This document shows, piece by piece, positions 34,430-42,973 of a stretch of DNA of 64,000 nucleotides (positions are counted from its first letter, which is position 1; every line of letters begins with the position of its first letter). The translations under genes were made by a program, and so were the position numbers. The stretch is from Rubrobacter_A sp965214435 (GTDB lineage: Bacteria > Actinomycetota > Rubrobacteria > Rubrobacterales > Rubrobacteraceae): the NCBI GenBank assembly GCA_965214435.1, contig OZ243960.1, forward strand, positions 3,100,001 to 3,164,000. The letters run 5' to 3'. The notes below the pieces were generated by a model. It was not told where the DNA came from, ran no database searches, and saw only the letters and a list, made by a program, of their open reading frames with translations.

Positions 34430-36811
34430 CTAATTCCTTACCGGCTTGCCAGTCTTGAGCATGCCCTCTATACGCTCGTGGGTCTTCTCGTTTTTGAGGA
34501 GGTCCATAAAGGACTCTTTCTCTAGCTCCAGTATGTAGTCCTCCGGGACCCACTGCGGCAGCGAGAGGTTTCCGCCGGTGAGGATACGGGCGACGTGGCC
34601 GGCGATGACCCCGTCGTACTCACTCGCGTACCGGCCCCACTGCAACGAGCGCACCCCGACTTCGAGTGCGGCGCGGGTGGCGCGTCCGGCGGCGTAGACG
34701 TTGCCGTTTCGGACCGGCGGGTTGTAGCCGTCGGCCAGGTCCAGGACTTCACGCTTGGCGGCGGAGATCAGATGCTCACCGTTCATTACAACCCGGTCGT
34801 CCTCGTCGAACAAGCCCATCTCCTGAGCTTCCAGTGCGCTGGTCGCTACTTTGGCGAGGGCTATGGTCTCGAATGCCTTCTGCACGAACGGCAGCGACGG
34901 GGTGTTCGGGGCGGTGTGGAGCGCCGGGGATACCATCCGGCGGGCTAGCTCCTTGGTCCCACCGCCGCCGGGGATAAGGCCGACCCCGGTCTCGACCAGC
35001 CCGGCGTAGGTCTCTCCGGCGGCCACGACGCGGTCGGAGTGCAGGCAGATCTCCAGTCCCCCGCCGAGCGTCTGGCCGTGCGGTGCGGAAACTACCGGCT
35101 TTGAAGCAAACCGGAAGCCCATGAGGAGCTCGTGCAAAGCGTCGATGCGCTGCCCTATCTCGTCGAACTGACCGGCCTGGGCCGCCTGAGCCACCTCGTA
35201 GAGGTTAGCCCCGACGCAGAAGTTCCGGCCCTCGTTCGCTATGACGAGCCCGGCCCACTCACCTTCTTCGAGCTCCATAAGAGCCCGGCTGCCCATCTCC
35301 AGTACGCCGCCGTCTATGGAGTTGCCTCTGGAGTGAATCTCGAAGCACAGCACCCCGTCGCCGAGGTCGAGCAGGCTCGCCGAGTCGTTGCGGGCGATCT
35401 CCTTGTCCTCCTCGCGGAGCTTGTCCAGCGAGATCACCATCGGGTCTTCCCGGACCGGCTCGTAGCCCTTCTCTAGCGGGCTGTAAACCATCTCCCGGCC
35501 GTCTTCTTCCTTGTAGAAGCTCTCATTGCCGGCTTCGAGCATCTCCCGGACCCAGGAGGCGACCTCTATGCCGAGGCTCTCCATCTGGTCCGCGGTCTGC
35601 TCCACACCGAGTAGGTCCCAGGTGCGGAACGGGCCGGCCTCGTGGCCGAAGCCCCACTCCATCGCGTGATCTGCGTCTTCTAAGGTGTCGGAGATCTCCG
35701 GTATCCGGCGGGCGGAGTAGGCCAGGTACGGTAGTAGGGTATCCCGCAGGTAGCGGGCGTGCCGGTCGTCCTCGGCTTTGTCCATGAGGAAGCGCAGCCG
35801 GGAAGCGAGGTCTCCCTGCTGCTGGGCTTCTTCGGCTATCGGGATCTCGGGCTCTTCCGGCGGGTGGTGCTCGAAGGTGTCGAGGTCTATGACGTCGAAG
35901 ACGGTCTGACCGTCGCGCTTGTTGCGCTTGTAGAACCCGGCTCCGGTCTTGTTGCCGAGCAGGTTCCGCTCCTGCATCTCCTTTAGCTTCTCGGGCGGCT
36001 TTAGCTCCTCGCGCGACTCGTCTTCGGGGACGGCTTCGTAGAGGTTCTCGGCCACACCCACGGCGATGTCGAGGCCGACCTGATCGTTCAGGCGGAAAGT
36101 GGCGGTTTTCGGGTGACCTATCAGGGGTCCTGTTATGGTGTCCACCTCTTCGACGCCGTAGCCATTCTCAAACGCGTAGCGCACGGCCTGCATCCCGGTA
36201 AAGCTCCCGAGCCGGTTCGCGATAAAGTTCGGCGTGTCCTTGGCGACGACCCCGCCCTTGCCGAGGACCCGCTCCCCGAACTCCCGGACGAACTCGATAA
36301 CATCCTCGCCCGTGTCTTCGGTCGGGATGATCTCCAGCAGCTTCAGATACCGCGGCGGGTTGAAGAAGTGCGTCCCCAGAAAGCGCCGCCGGAAGCTCTC
36401 CGAACGACCGTCCGCGACCTCGTGCAGCGGTATGCCGGAAGTGTTTGAGGAGATAACGGCGTCTTCACGGGCGATCTCCTCGACCCGGGCCATAAGCTCC
36501 TGCTTGGGCTCCAGCTTCTCGATGATGGCTTCGAGGATCCAGTCGGCGTCGGCAACGCGCCCGAGGTCGTCGTCGAAGTTACCGATGCGGATGCGATTGG
36601 CGACCTCTTTGCTCATGAGCGCGGCGGGCCGGGCCTTTTTCATGGCGTCGAAGCCGCGCTTTACGACGGCGTTTTTGTCGTCACCGGCTTCGCCTTGGGG
36701 GACGATATCGAGCAGGTCTACGTCGAGACCCGAGTTCGCCGCGTGGGCAGCTATGGCAGCGCCCATCGTCCCGGCACCGAGTACCGCTACCCTGCGTATT
36801 TGACGTGTCAT
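34430..36811 (-). CDS. fadN: FadN-like 3-hydroxyacyl-CoA dehydrogenase/enoyl-CoA hydratase
   Basis: A 793-residue bifunctional beta-oxidation enzyme. The NAD-binding Rossmann motif GAGTMGAAIAAHAANSG opens the protein; the 3HCDH core has SNTSGIPL and GTHFFNPPRYLKLLEIIP; FIANRLG and the C-terminal 3HCDH domain follow. A crotonase domain starts near residue 430, with NFCVGANLYEVAQAA and APHGQTLGGGLEICLHSDRV. The dehydrogenase-first order is that of Bacillus FadN, not E. coli FadB. Start ATG 36811 has CAGGAGG; an ATG at 36844 is in frame but unsupported. Confidence 0.92.
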   Translation of the reverse strand: MTRQIRRVAVLGAGTMGAAIAAHAANSGLDVDLLDIVPQGEAGDDKNAVVKRGFDAMKKARPAALMSKEVANRIRIGNFDDDLGRVADADWILEAIIEKLEPKQELMARVEEIAREDAVISSNTSGIPLHEVADGRSESFRRRFLGTHFFNPPRYLKLLEIIPTEDTGEDVIEFVREFGERVLGKGGVVAKDTPNFIANRLGSFTGMQAVRYAFENGYGVEEVDTITGPLIGHPKTATFRLNDQVGLDIAVGVAENLYEAVPEDESREELKPPEKLKEMQERNLLGNKTGAGFYKRNKRDGQTVFDVIDLDTFEHHPPEEPEIPIAEEAQQQGDLASRLRFLMDKAEDDRHARYLRDTLLPYLAYSARRIPEISDTLEDADHAMEWGFGHEAGPFRTWDLLGVEQTADQMESLGIEVASWVREMLEAGNESFYKEEDGREMVYSPLEKGYEPVREDPMVISLDKLREEDKEIARNDSASLLDLGDGVLCFEIHSRGNSIDGGVLEMGSRALMELEEGEWAGLVIANEGRNFCVGANLYEVAQAAQAGQFDEIGQRIDALHELLMGFRFASKPVVSAPHGQTLGGGLEICLHSDRVVAAGETYAGLVETGVGLIPGGGGTKELARRMVSPALHTAPNTPSLPFVQKAFETIALAKVATSALEAQEMGLFDEDDRVVMNGEHLISAAKREVLDLADGYNPPVRNGNVYAAGRATRAALEVGVRSLQWGRYASEYDGVIAGHVARILTGGNLSLPQWVPEDYILELEKESFMDLLKNEKTHERIEGMLKTGKPVRN

Positions 36812-36859
36812 TGAACCTCCTGAATCCTTTCCCTTATATCCCAAATACCACTGATCGTG

Positions 36860-37219
36860 CTAGCCGTAGATCTCCTTTTGCAAAGACTCTATGGCTTCTT
36901 TTACCCGGATCAGGTGTTCCTCGAAAAGTACCTTTATCTCCTCGTACTTCTTCTCGCCCTCGGGAGTAATACTGTAGAATCTCCGGGTCCGGACGTCCTC
37001 GTTCTCCCACTCCCCGACGATGTATCCTTTCTCCTCCAACCGCCGCAGCAGCGGGTAGATGCTGTTCGGCGAGACGCTCATCACCCCGGCGCTCATCTCT
37101 TTTACGCCCTTGATAATGCTGTTGCCGTACTCCGGCTCTTTGCTAACCAGATGCAGGATGAGCAGCGGGAACACGTTCCTCGACTTTACCTCTCCGAGAA
37201 AAATATCCTTGGGTGTCAT
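36860..37219 (-). CDS. PadR-family transcriptional regulator
   Basis: A 119-residue PadR regulator. The winged helix runs LLILHLVSKEPEYGNSIIKG ... SPNSIYPLLRRLEEKGYIVG with the wing VRTRRFYSITPEGEKKYEE, then a short C-terminal dimerisation helix. It is embedded between fadN and fadD, so it likely controls this fatty-acid island. Its own promoter region shows no copy of the palindrome found at 39147. Confidence 0.9.
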   Translation of the reverse strand: MTPKDIFLGEVKSRNVFPLLILHLVSKEPEYGNSIIKGVKEMSAGVMSVSPNSIYPLLRRLEEKGYIVGEWENEDVRTRRFYSITPEGEKKYEEIKVLFEEHLIRVKEAIESLQKEIYG

Positions 37220-37309
37220 AGCAGTCTTCTCGATAGATCCCTCTCCCGTCTTATCAAACTCTCCCGACGTGCGGAGTCTACCAACCGCCTACTCTCGCCG
37301 CCTGTACCA

Positions 37310-39124
37310 CTACTCGTAGAGCTTCTCTATAACCTCTCCGTAACGCTCTTTTACAGGCCCGAGCCGGACCTTGAGAGTCGGCGTAAGCTCCCCGGCCTCC
37401 TGGTTTAGCTCCCGAGGGAGCAGAGCGAACCGCTTCGGCCGCTCGTAGGAGACGAACTCCTCCGTGGCAGCTTCTATGTCCTCTTGCACCAGCTCCCGCA
37501 CCCGGTCGTCTTCCGCAAGCTCTTCGTCCGGCGCGTCGGTGGCGAGAGTTTTGCGGACCGTCTCGTAGTCCGGGACAACAAGCGCGGAGACGTACTTGCG
37601 GCCGTCGCCGAGCAGGACGGCCTGAGAGATGTGCTGTGCGGCGGCCAGGGCTACCTCTATTGGTTGCGGGGCCACGTTCTTGCCGGTGGAGAGCACCATG
37701 AGGTTCTTTGCCCGGTCGGTAACCCTGAGGTATCCGGCTTCGTCGAACTCGCCGATGTCTCCGGTCCGGAAAAAACCCTCCTCCGTAAAGACCTCGGCGG
37801 TCGCTTCCTCGTTATCCAGATAGCCCCGCATAACACCCGGGCCGCGGACCAGAATCTCGCCGTCCCCGGAGATCCTGACCTCGACGTTGCCGAGCGGTGG
37901 ACCGACGGTCCCGAAGCGCATTTTCTCTAGGCGGTTGCAGGAGATGGTAGGTGAGGTCTCCGTCAGCCCGTAGCCCTCAACAATCTTGATCCCTGCGGCA
38001 TGGAAGAACTGCCCGATATCGGCGTTGAGCTTCGCCCCGCCGGCCACGAAGAACCGCACCCGGCCGCCGACGGCCTCCCGGAGCTTACCGAATACGAGCC
38101 GGTCCCAGAGCTTGAGCCGCGTCTCCAGCACCCGCCCGACCTTCCCGCCTTTTTTCTCGATCTCGTACCGACGCTTGCCATCGGCGATGGCGCTCCAGAA
38201 TAACCGCCGCCTCAAGGCCGGGCCGGAAGAGACCTGCTGTGTTACCCGGTCGTAAACTTTTTCGTAGAGCCGCGGCACGCTGAGCATGAGCGTCGGCTTT
38301 ACTTCCCGCAGGTTCTCCGGCACCTTTTCTATGGACTCAGCGTAGTAGGTCGTCGCCCCGAGGCTCAGCGCCAGAAACTGCCCGCTCGTCCGCTCAAAGA
38401 CGTGCGAGAGGGGCAGAAACGACAGAAAAGTGTCGTCCCCGCGCACCGGCAACGACTCCAACGTCCCTTCCACGTTGGAGAGTAGGTTCCCCTGAGTGAG
38501 CACCACGCCCTTCGGCAACCCGGTCGTCCCCGACGTGTAGATGATCGTGGCTACATCCTCGCGGGAGATCCCCCGCCACCCGGCTTCCCAGCCCTCTAAC
38601 GGGCTCTCCTCTCCGGCCGTCTCCACGCCCCCGAAGCGGAGCACGCCCTCCTCCACGTCCGTAAAGCTGTCGTCCATGACGATGGTGCTCCGCAACTCCG
38701 GCACCGCATCCCGCACGCTCCTCACGCGCTCCAGTAGCTCCGCATCCTCGACTATCAGTATCCGGGAACCGGAGTCTTTCAGGATGTGCGCCACCTGCCC
38801 CGGCTCCAGCGTCGGATAGACCGGCACCAGCGCCGCCCTGAGGCTCTGAACCGCGAAGTCGGATATGGCCCACTTGGGACGGTTCTTCGACATCAGCGCG
38901 ACCCGCGAACCCTCGCCGACCCCGAGACCTGCAAGACCCGCCGCAAACCGCTCCACCCTCGCGTACAACTCCGCGTAAGAAAGGGTCCGCCACTTCCCCC
39001 CGGACTTCTTGACCAGCGCCGTTTTGCCCGGAAAGCGCTCCACGTTCCGGTGCAGCGCCTCGACCAGGCTGCTCGACGCTCCTACTACCGGGCTATCCGG
39101 GACCCGCGATACTTCCTGCTGCAC
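37310..39124 (-). CDS. fadD: Long-chain acyl-CoA synthetase (FadD15-type)
   Basis: A 604-residue AMP-forming ligase. AMP-binding motif TIIYTSGTTGLPKGVVLTQG, the FACS-type segment KIVEGYGLTETSPTISCNR, and the hinge FRTGDIGEFDEAGYLRVTDR are visible; the C-terminal domain ends near LTPTLKVRLGPVKERY, typical of the FadD15/ACSL family. The start is GTG at 39124 with GAAAGGGG before it. It is divergent from the acyl-CoA dehydrogenase and shares its control region. Confidence 0.92.
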   Translation of the reverse strand: MQQEVSRVPDSPVVGASSSLVEALHRNVERFPGKTALVKKSGGKWRTLSYAELYARVERFAAGLAGLGVGEGSRVALMSKNRPKWAISDFAVQSLRAALVPVYPTLEPGQVAHILKDSGSRILIVEDAELLERVRSVRDAVPELRSTIVMDDSFTDVEEGVLRFGGVETAGEESPLEGWEAGWRGISREDVATIIYTSGTTGLPKGVVLTQGNLLSNVEGTLESLPVRGDDTFLSFLPLSHVFERTSGQFLALSLGATTYYAESIEKVPENLREVKPTLMLSVPRLYEKVYDRVTQQVSSGPALRRRLFWSAIADGKRRYEIEKKGGKVGRVLETRLKLWDRLVFGKLREAVGGRVRFFVAGGAKLNADIGQFFHAAGIKIVEGYGLTETSPTISCNRLEKMRFGTVGPPLGNVEVRISGDGEILVRGPGVMRGYLDNEEATAEVFTEEGFFRTGDIGEFDEAGYLRVTDRAKNLMVLSTGKNVAPQPIEVALAAAQHISQAVLLGDGRKYVSALVVPDYETVRKTLATDAPDEELAEDDRVRELVQEDIEAATEEFVSYERPKRFALLPRELNQEAGELTPTLKVRLGPVKERYGEVIEKLYE

Positions 39125-39146
39125 GATACCCCTTTCCAGAAGTAAT

Positions 39147-39164
39147 ATTGTCAATATTGACAAT
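39147..39164. promoter_or_regulatory. 18-bp palindromic operator candidate
   Basis: ATTGTCAATATTGACAAT is a perfect palindrome, strikingly AT-rich in this GC-rich region. It lies in the divergent fadD/acyl-CoA dehydrogenase gap, covering the -35 box and half the spacer of the rightward promoter and 23 bases from the fadD start. A repressor dimer bound there could shut both genes. Confidence 0.7.
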
Positions 39165-39176
39165 TATCTTTATAAT
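39148..39176 (+). promoter_or_regulatory. Sigma-70 promoter of acyl-CoA dehydrogenase
   Basis: TTGTCA (39148-39153), a 17-bp spacer and a perfect TATAAT (39171-39176). It is the best promoter match in the window, and gives an untranslated leader of about 115 bases to the ATG at 39299. Confidence 0.7.
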
Positions 39177-39298
39177 AACATGTGAAAAGGCTGTGGATAC
39201 GGTCCCGACGTGTTAGCGGGGGCCGTGCTAGAGTGCGGGAAACGGGTGCCGCGGAGAAGGGTGACTCCAAGCCCGGCGGCGTAGAGAAGGAGGAGTTA

Positions 39299-40483
39299 AT
39301 GATCGCTGACGTAACCACGTCTCTCGGGACGGATTACTACCAGTTGGACGAATTTTTCACCGACGAGGAACGCGAGATCCGGGACAAAGTCCGGGCGTTC
39401 GCCGACCGGGAAATCATACCGGTCATAAACGACTACTGGGACAAGGCGGAGTTCCCGTTCGAGTTGGTACCGAAGCTCGCCGAGCTAAACATCGCCGGCT
39501 CGACGATAGAGGGTTACGACTGTCCGGGGATGAGCCACGTGGCCGCCGGGCTCGTGGCTATAGAGTTGGCCCGGGGCGACGGTAGTCTAAACACCTTCTT
39601 CGGGGTACATTCGGGGCTCGCGATGGGGACTATCGAGATCTGCGGCACCGAGGAGCAGAAACAGAAGTGGCTACCGCCGATGGCCCGGATGGAGAAGATC
39701 GGGGCCTTCGGACTTACAGAGGCCAAGCACGGCTCGGACTCCGTGATGCTGGAGACCAGCGCCCGCAAAGAAGGCGACGAGTACGTCCTTAACGGTGAGA
39801 AGCGCTGGATCGGCAACGCCACCTTCGCCGACGTGGTCATCGTCTGGGCCCGCGACGAGGAGGACGGCCAGGTAAAAGGCTTCCTGGTCGAGAAGGGCAT
39901 GGAAGGATTCTCCACTGAGCTGATTACCGGCAAGATGGGTAAGCGGGCCGTCTGGCAGCCGGACGTGACGCTGGAGAACGTGCGCGTGCCGGCCGAGAAC
40001 AAGCTCGGCGGGGCGAACAGCTTCAAGGACACTAACAAGGTGCTCACCGCCACGAGGGCCGGGGTGGCCTGGGAGGCAATCGGGCACGCGGTGGCGTCGT
40101 ATGAGGCGGCCGTGCAGTATACCCAGCAGCGGGTGCAATTCGGCAAGCCGATAGCGAGCTTCCAGATCATCCAGAACAAGCTGGCGAACATGCTCGCGGA
40201 GATCACCACTATGCAGCTTCTGTGCTACCGGCTCTCCCAGCTACAGGAGGCCGGCAAGATGACCGGCGCGATGGCGTCGCTCGCCAAGATGAACAACGCC
40301 AAAAAAGCCAAGCAGGTCTGCGCCGACGCCCGGGACTGCATGGGCGGCAACGGGGTGCTGCTGGAGTACCACGTTGCGCGGCACCTCTCCGATATGGAGA
40401 TCGTCTACACCTACGAGGGCACCGACACCATCCAGTCGCTCATCGTAGGCCGCGACATCACCGGCATCTCCGCGTTTGTGTAG
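39299..40483 (+). CDS. Acyl-CoA dehydrogenase (FAD)
   Basis: A 394-residue flavoenzyme for the first step of beta-oxidation or a related branched/glutaryl-CoA reaction. Motifs: LTEAKHGSDSV, RKEGDEYVLNGEKRWIGNA, RVQFGKPIASFQIIQNKLA, and CMGGNGVLLEYHVARHLSD followed by the catalytic-loop YTYEGTDTIQSLIVGRDITG, which is typical of the glutaryl-CoA dehydrogenase-like group. The ATG at 39299 has AAGGAGGAG upstream; an earlier in-frame GTG at 39182 is at the predicted transcription start. Confidence 0.93.
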   Translation: MIADVTTSLGTDYYQLDEFFTDEEREIRDKVRAFADREIIPVINDYWDKAEFPFELVPKLAELNIAGSTIEGYDCPGMSHVAAGLVAIELARGDGSLNTFFGVHSGLAMGTIEICGTEEQKQKWLPPMARMEKIGAFGLTEAKHGSDSVMLETSARKEGDEYVLNGEKRWIGNATFADVVIVWARDEEDGQVKGFLVEKGMEGFSTELITGKMGKRAVWQPDVTLENVRVPAENKLGGANSFKDTNKVLTATRAGVAWEAIGHAVASYEAAVQYTQQRVQFGKPIASFQIIQNKLANMLAEITTMQLLCYRLSQLQEAGKMTGAMASLAKMNNAKKAKQVCADARDCMGGNGVLLEYHVARHLSDMEIVYTYEGTDTIQSLIVGRDITGISAFV

Positions 40484-40484
40484 A

Positions 40485-40650
40485 GAGCCGGTCAGCACTT
40501 CAGCCGGTCAGCATTTCAGGTAAAAGCTCTCGGTCACGGCCCGTCGTGTTAGGAACACCTAAACGCGGCGGGCCTTACCGCGTCTCCGAAAGCACAGGAC
40601 GGTCATCCGTAATAAGCTGACAGGCTGAATGACTGACTAGCTGAAAAGCT
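40485..40650. repeat. Inverted pair of GCTGA octamer arrays with central hairpin
   Basis: Left arm 40486-40520, read on the minus strand: GCTGACCG GCTGAAGT GCTGACCG. Right arm 40614-40648, plus strand: GCTGACAG, GCTGAATG, ACTGACTA, GCTGAAAA. Between them an imperfect hairpin (GGCCCGTCGTGTTAGG, AACA, CCTAAACGCGGCGGGCC) lies at 40538-40574. The whole fills the gap between the acyl-CoA dehydrogenase stop and the next gene, and has a MITE/REP-like plan. Confidence 0.7.
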
Positions 40651-40670
40651 TCCGAAAAAGGGAGAACCAC

Positions 40671-41699
40671 ATGAAGGCGATCCGGCTGCACGAACTCGGC
40701 GGACCAGACAACCTCACCTATGAGGATGTCCCCGAACCCGAACCCGGTAACGGCGAGGTTGTTGTAAAGCTCCGGGCTGCGGCCCTGAACCGCCGCGACG
40801 TGTTCGTGACCTACGGTCAGTATCCCGGCGCGAAGCCCGAGGCCCTGCCGGTGATCCCCGGTTCCGACGGCTCCGGAGAAGTTGCGGCCATCGGGGACGG
40901 GGTGGACCCCCAAGATGTGCCGCCGGAGGGTAGCGACGTGGTCATAAACCCGGCGCTGTACTGGGGTGACGACCCGCGGAAGCCGGGAAGCGACTACCGC
41001 ATCCTGGGGTTGCCGGACGATGGTACCTACGCTCAGATGGTCTCCGTACCGGCCGCGAACGTGTTCCGCAAGCCATCCCACCTGCTCCACAACGAGGCGG
41101 CGGCCATCCCGCTCGCGGCGCTTACCGCCTACCGGGCGCTGGTTACGCGGGGGAACATCCAGACCGGCGACACGGTCCTCATACCGGGGGCCGGCGGCGG
41201 GGTGGCGACGTTCCTGGTGCAGCTCGCCTCCGCGCTCGGCGGCCGGGTCTTCGTGACCTCCGGCAGCGACGAGAAGATAGAGACCGCGAAGGAGTTCGGG
41301 GCCGAGGGCGGGGTTAACTACCACTCGGAGGGTTGGGTTAAAGAGCTGAAGGGCATGACCGACGGTGGCGTTGACCTGTCGGTGGACAGCATCGGCGGGG
41401 AGGTCTTCGACGCTTTAGTGACGCTCGCCAAGCCCGCGAGCCGTATCATCTCTTTCGGGGCTACGGCTGGTCCGGTGGAGAAGCTGGTCTTGCCGAAGAT
41501 ATTCTTAAAGCAGCTAGACATCTTCGGGACCGCGATGGGCACGAACTCGGAGTTCGAGGACATGCTCGGCTTCTACGAGAACCGGGGCCTCAAACCGGCC
41601 ATCAACGCGACATTTCCGCTCGAAGAAGTCGCCGCCGCCCAGCACCACATGGAAGAGGGCGCGGGGATGGGTAAGATCATCCTGGAAATACCAGAGTAA
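40671..41699 (+). CDS. Quinone oxidoreductase-like MDR dehydrogenase
   Basis: A 342-residue medium-chain dehydrogenase/reductase of the quinone-oxidoreductase group. Substrate domain VKLRAAALNRRDVFVTYGQY has no structural-zinc Cys set. The NADPH-binding motif is GAGGGVATFLVQLASALGGR, then TSGSDEKIETAKEFGAEGGV. C-terminal FPLEEVAAAQHHMEEGAGMG is typical. It may reduce an enoyl-CoA or quinone formed alongside acyl-CoA oxidation; that is inferred from context. GGGAGAA precedes its ATG. Confidence 0.85.
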   Translation: MKAIRLHELGGPDNLTYEDVPEPEPGNGEVVVKLRAAALNRRDVFVTYGQYPGAKPEALPVIPGSDGSGEVAAIGDGVDPQDVPPEGSDVVINPALYWGDDPRKPGSDYRILGLPDDGTYAQMVSVPAANVFRKPSHLLHNEAAAIPLAALTAYRALVTRGNIQTGDTVLIPGAGGGVATFLVQLASALGGRVFVTSGSDEKIETAKEFGAEGGVNYHSEGWVKELKGMTDGGVDLSVDSIGGEVFDALVTLAKPASRIISFGATAGPVEKLVLPKIFLKQLDIFGTAMGTNSEFEDMLGFYENRGLKPAINATFPLEEVAAAQHHMEEGAGMGKIILEIPE

Positions 41700-41722
41700 G
41701 TCCTTTACGGAGCAGGCTCCGG

Positions 41723-42871
41723 CTAGTAGAAGACGTTGTGCTTTAGCTTGTAGTACGCCCGGTAGTAGAGTGGTTCGAGTTCGTACCACACGGCGGCGAG
41801 GCGTGGACGCAATCGGAGGTCCAGGCATCCCGGGAAGTCCACGGCCTCGCCGCCGAAGCCGGTCTTGAACTTGTAGACGCCGTAGTAGGGGTTGTCCGGT
41901 GTGCGGTCCTCGTGCTTTGGCGCACCGACGAAATCGCAGTAGGTCATGCCGTGTTGTTTGGCCCAGCGCATGATCTCCCACTGCAGGAGGTAGTTTCCCT
42001 GCAGCTTGCGGTCCCCGGGGCCGGACGCCCCGTGCATAAACCAGAACTTCTTGCCGAAGTTGAAGATGTACGCCCCGGAGAGCGGCCGGCCTTCGTGGAC
42101 CGCGAAGAAGAAGCGGCCCTGTCCGGCGTCGCTCATCCGGCGCATCATGTCGTAGAAGTACTGGCGCGGACGCCGGTTCGAGAAACCCTCTTTATTTTCG
42201 GCGAGACCCTGGATCCAGTTGTACAAAGTCTCGAACGCCCGGTCGAACTCCTCCAGCCTCGAAACGTCCGGCTCGTGAACCTCCACACCCTTTCTCCGCG
42301 CGAGGTTAATATTGTAGCGGGTAGTCTTGCCTTTCTTGCCCTTGCCGCTCATACGGTCCAGCAACTCATCTTCGGAAGGCGAGAGGTCCATGACGACGGT
42401 GGTGCTGAAGTTCAGATCGTAGCGCGCTTTCTGGAAACCGAGGTAGTCCAGCAGGATCTTTACGTCGGAGCGTTCGTCCGGGACTTCGGGCTCTATCTTG
42501 ACGGTGTGCGCTCCCTGATTACGGGCGACGGCGGATACACCCTCGAAGAATACTCTCACAGCCGCCGCGTCGTCCCAGGGTAGCCAGGGGCCTTTCGTGC
42601 AGTACATGAGTTTGCCCGGGACCGGCAGCGTGTTGTAGGAGAGGAACTGGCCGGTCCCGATCATCTCCTCGTCCCTCTCCAGTACGAGGCGCACAGGTCT
42701 CCAACCCCGGTCACGCTTGAACTCTCCCCAGGAGTAGCTCTGCAAGACGTGACCGCCGCCCGGAGAGCTTCGTACCCAATCATCCCACGTCTCGCGGGAG
42801 ACATCGCGGACCTCTCTGACTGTGTAACCGGCGCTGGTACCTGGTCTATTTTCCATGGGGCGACTTCTCAT
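41723..42871 (-). CDS. FemX/FemAB-like aminoacyltransferase
   Basis: A 382-residue protein with the FemAB double-GNAT fold: HVLQSYSWGEFKRDRGWRP, FLSYNTLPVPGKLMYCTKGP, the N-terminal catalytic region, a RKGVEVHEPD segment, and C-terminal MTYCDFVGAPKHEDRTPDNP. Fem enzymes add amino acids from aminoacyl-tRNA to lipid II to build the peptidoglycan bridge, so an interpeptide bridge is suggested in this organism. The start is uncertain: ATG 42871 and ATG 42856 both lack strong sites. It follows a GNAT-like gene 102 bases upstream. Confidence 0.82.
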   Translation of the reverse strand: MRSRPMENRPGTSAGYTVREVRDVSRETWDDWVRSSPGGGHVLQSYSWGEFKRDRGWRPVRLVLERDEEMIGTGQFLSYNTLPVPGKLMYCTKGPWLPWDDAAAVRVFFEGVSAVARNQGAHTVKIEPEVPDERSDVKILLDYLGFQKARYDLNFSTTVVMDLSPSEDELLDRMSGKGKKGKTTRYNINLARRKGVEVHEPDVSRLEEFDRAFETLYNWIQGLAENKEGFSNRRPRQYFYDMMRRMSDAGQGRFFFAVHEGRPLSGAYIFNFGKKFWFMHGASGPGDRKLQGNYLLQWEIMRWAKQHGMTYCDFVGAPKHEDRTPDNPYYGVYKFKTGFGGEAVDFPGCLDLRLRPRLAAVWYELEPLYYRAYYKLKHNVFY

Positions 42872-42973
42872 AGGGCGGCTGCTTTCTACTCCGGGGACAG
42901 GAATTGCGGGCTGCCACTTTTATACGGACCGTTATACGGACCGGCAGACCCTCGCGTTCAACCAGCCTACCGG

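Noticed and set aside
40485..40650. CRISPR-like interpretation of the GCTGA arrays
   Set aside because: Spacing is eight bases, units are imperfect, there are no spacers and no cas genes in the window.
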